Shown: one piece after another, positions 23,714-25,481 of the stretch
Numbering within the stretch: the stretch's first letter is position 1
How the letters are laid out: every line of letters begins with the position of its first letter
Source of the DNA: Chloroflexota bacterium
Lineage (GTDB): Bacteria; Chloroflexota; UBA5177; JANWHV01
Assembly: GCA_025924845.1 (NCBI GenBank)
Contig: JAICHN010000015.1
Location: 1-25,481, forward strand
Length of the DNA stretch: 25,481 nucleotides
Reading direction: 5' to 3'
Made by a program: the position numbers and the translations under genes
The notes under the pieces: generated by a model
The model's input: only the letters and a program-made list of their open reading frames with translations
What the model was told of the DNA's origin: nothing
Databases searched by the model: none

Positions 23714-25481
23714 ATGCCCAACGCTCCCGCCTTAGCTATCGTCGATATCGACCTCGACCAGAAGATGCGCGAATCGTATGTCGATTACGCCATGAGCGTG
23801 ATCACCTCGCGCGCCTTGCCCGATGTACGCGATGGGTTGAAACCGGTGCAGCGCCGCGTGCTGTTCGGCATGCACGAACTGGGCATGCGCCACGATCGTG
23901 CGTACAAGAAGAGCGCCCGTGTGGTGGGCGACGTGCTCGGCAAATACCATCCCCATGGCGAGACCGCGGTGTACGATGCCCTGGTCCGCATGGCCCAGGA
24001 TTTCAGCGTCCGCTACCCGCTGGTGGACGGCCAGGGCAACTTTGGGTCGATCGATGGGGATAATCCGGCCGCCATGCGCTATACCGAAGTGCGGCTCACC
24101 GCGCTGGCCGAGGAGCTGCTGGCCGACCTGGAAAAGAACACGGTCGTGTTCGACGATAACTTCGATGGCTCGATGCGCGAACCCGCCGTACTGCCCAGCA
24201 AGGCGCCCATGCTCCTCCTCAACGGCGCCGACGGCATCGCGGTGGGCATGGCAACCAATGTGCCGCCCCATAATCTGCGCGAACTGTGCGATGCGATCAT
24301 CACCCTGGCAAACCAACCCGATACCGGCATCGACGAGTTGGCCGCTATACTGCCCGGTCCCGACTTCCCCACTGGTGGGATGATTGTAGGACGTGAGGGT
24401 ATCGATCGCGCCTATGCGACCGGACAGGGGCGCATTCTGTTGCGCGGTATCGCCGGGATTGAGGATGACGGCAAGGGACGGCGGACCATCGCGATTACCG
24501 AATTGCCGTATCAGGTGAAGAAGTCACAACTCATCGAGTCCATTTCCGACCTAGTGCGTGAGCGGAAATTGGACGGCATAGCGGCCCTCCGCGATGAATC
24601 GGATCGCACGGGGATGCGCATCGCAATCGAGCTCAAGCGCGACGCCGACTCCGCCGTTGTCCTCAAGACGCTCTATCAGAAGACCAATCTCCAGGTGACA
24701 TTCGGGATCAACATGCTGGGTCTGGTGGACGGCAGTCCACATCAGCTTCCGATCAAGCGCGCCCTCAACCTATTTATCGAACACCGCAAGCACGTGATCA
24801 CCGCGCGCACCCAATTCGACCTCGATGAAGCCAGCAGCAGACTGCACGTGCTGGAAGGGCTGCAAAAGGCCATCGGCGCCCTCGACACCGTGATCGCGCT
24901 CATTCGCGCCGCCGCGTCCACCGAGGCGGCCGTAAAAGCCCTGGTGGAGCGATTGGCTCTCACCCCCACGCAGGCGCGCGCCATCCTCGATATGCGCCTC
25001 GCCCGCCTCTCCGCTCTTGAGCGAAAGAAGATCGTGGAAGAATATCGCGAGGTTCAGAAGCAGGTGCGGGACCTCGAAGCGATCCTGGCCTCACCACGGC
25101 GCGTGCTCGACCTAATGATTGGCGAGTTGCGTGACCTGCAACTGCGCTTCGGCGACGACCGCCGTACGCGGATTATCGATGACGCGGCCGAAGTGCCGTT
25201 GAGCATCGATGAGCTGCTTCCCAACCTCACCACCGTAGTGGCCCTGGGCACGGACGGCACGATTAAGCGGCTCGATCAGTTTGGTGGACGCGGCAGCGCC
25301 CGCGAGACGCCGCGCCGGTATCTTACCTGCAACACACGCGATCTGCTCCTCCTCTTCAGCGCAGGCGGCTCCTGTTTCGGCGTGCCCGTACATAAGATCG
25401 CCCCCTCAGCCAGACGGAGCGAACATGGCATACCGATCGCTTCGCTGGTGGACCTTGACCCAAATGACGAGATCATTGCCA
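23714..25481 (+). CDS. gyrA: DNA gyrase subunit A (partial, runs off the right edge)
   Basis: DNA-cleaving subunit, with 589 complete codons visible and an unbroken frame to the last base. N-terminus is [31 protein letters not shown]. The catalytic tyrosine is Tyr123 in [10 protein letters not shown] (E. coli Tyr122). The quinolone-determining region reads [20 protein letters not shown] (residues 76-95), with Glu and Thr at the E. coli Asp82 and Ser83 positions and the equivalent of Asp87 kept. Tower and coiled-coil parts follow, and the first blade of the C-terminal propeller begins at about 505 ([19 protein letters not shown]). GAGGAAG before ATG 23714 is the ribosome-binding site. The GyrA-box that would separate gyrase from topoisomerase IV lies outside or at the edge of the window, so pairing with GyrB decides the name. 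Confidence 0.93.
   Translation, partial: MPNAPALAIVDIDLDQKMRESYVDYAMSVITSRALPDVRDGLKPVQRRVLFGMHELGMRHDRAYKKSARVVGDVLGKYHPHGETAVYDALVRMAQDFSVRYPLVDGQGNFGSIDGDNPAAMRYTEVRLTALAEELLADLEKNTVVFDDNFDGSMREPAVLPSKAPMLLLNGADGIAVGMATNVPPHNLRELCDAIITLANQPDTGIDELAAILPGPDFPTGGMIVGREGIDRAYATGQGRILLRGIAGIEDDGKGRRTIAITELPYQVKKSQLIESISDLVRERKLDGIAALRDESDRTGMRIAIELKRDADSAVVLKTLYQKTNLQVTFGINMLGLVDGSPHQLPIKRALNLFIEHRKHVITARTQFDLDEASSRLHVLEGLQKAIGALDTVIALIRAAASTEAAVKALVERLALTPTQARAILDMRLARLSALERKKIVEEYREVQKQVRDLEAILASPRRVLDLMIGELRDLQLRFGDDRRTRIIDDAAEVPLSIDELLPNLTTVVALGTDGTIKRLDQFGGRGSARETPRRYLTCNTRDLLLLFSAGGSCFGVPVHKIAPSARRSEHGIPIASLVDLDPNDEIIA

Overview
The window is about 25.5 kb of GC-rich, gene-dense bacterial DNA with no rRNA, tRNA, IS element or CRISPR array that I could see. 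It carries chromosomal housekeeping genes (tyrA, ilvE, lipB, map, polX, aroF-type DAHP synthase, recX, gyrB, gyrA) mixed with accessory genes. Several products are of types I associate with Chloroflexota or neighbouring deep-branching phyla: a GT-C glycosyltransferase of the Agl23 type fused to NHL repeats, a DUF6391-like protein and a DUF4389-like membrane protein. That placement is an inference from gene content only; a phylogeny of gyrB or gyrA would settle it.

Layout. Positions 1-214 hold no gene but carry a short GC-rich direct repeat. 215-2723 (minus) is a compact run lipB-ilvE-tyrA with gaps of 13 and 18 nt. 2917-8076 (plus) holds map, then a LacI-family regulator whose promoter overlaps a perfect operator palindrome, then a sugar ABC importer (binding protein, permease, single-domain ATPase) with a possible small leader ORF and two intercistronic hairpins. 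8077-11576 (minus) holds a zinc alcohol/polyol dehydrogenase whose stop codon directly abuts that of the ATPase, a GNAT acetyltransferase upstream of it with a good promoter, and DNA polymerase X with a PHP domain. A 66-residue orphan protein (11700-11900, plus) has its own promoter. 12003-15989 (minus) contains a lone cobalamin-binding mutase subunit, a GT-C membrane glycosyltransferase, DAHP synthase and RecX. 16159-20541 (plus) is a membrane/envelope cluster (glycosyltransferase-NHL fusion, DUF6391-like, duplicated DUF4389-like) closed by a 23-bp perfect bidirectional hairpin. 20773-21404 is an AbrB/Doc toxin-antitoxin pair. After a 393-nt non-coding stretch, gyrB and gyrA follow; gyrA runs off the right edge with its frame open.

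How the parts work together. The LacI regulator and ABC importer read as a self-regulated uptake operon for a sugar or polyol, and the facing dehydrogenase could oxidise the imported compound. TyrA and DAHP synthase belong to aromatic amino-acid synthesis but sit 13 kb apart. The 16-20.5 kb cluster is the least understood part and the best candidate for something undescribed: a polytopic glycosyl transferase with a six-repeat propeller-like tail, co-oriented with two small membrane proteins of unknown function.

All identifications come from reading motifs in translations; no database search was run. Promoter, operator and hairpin calls are by eye.
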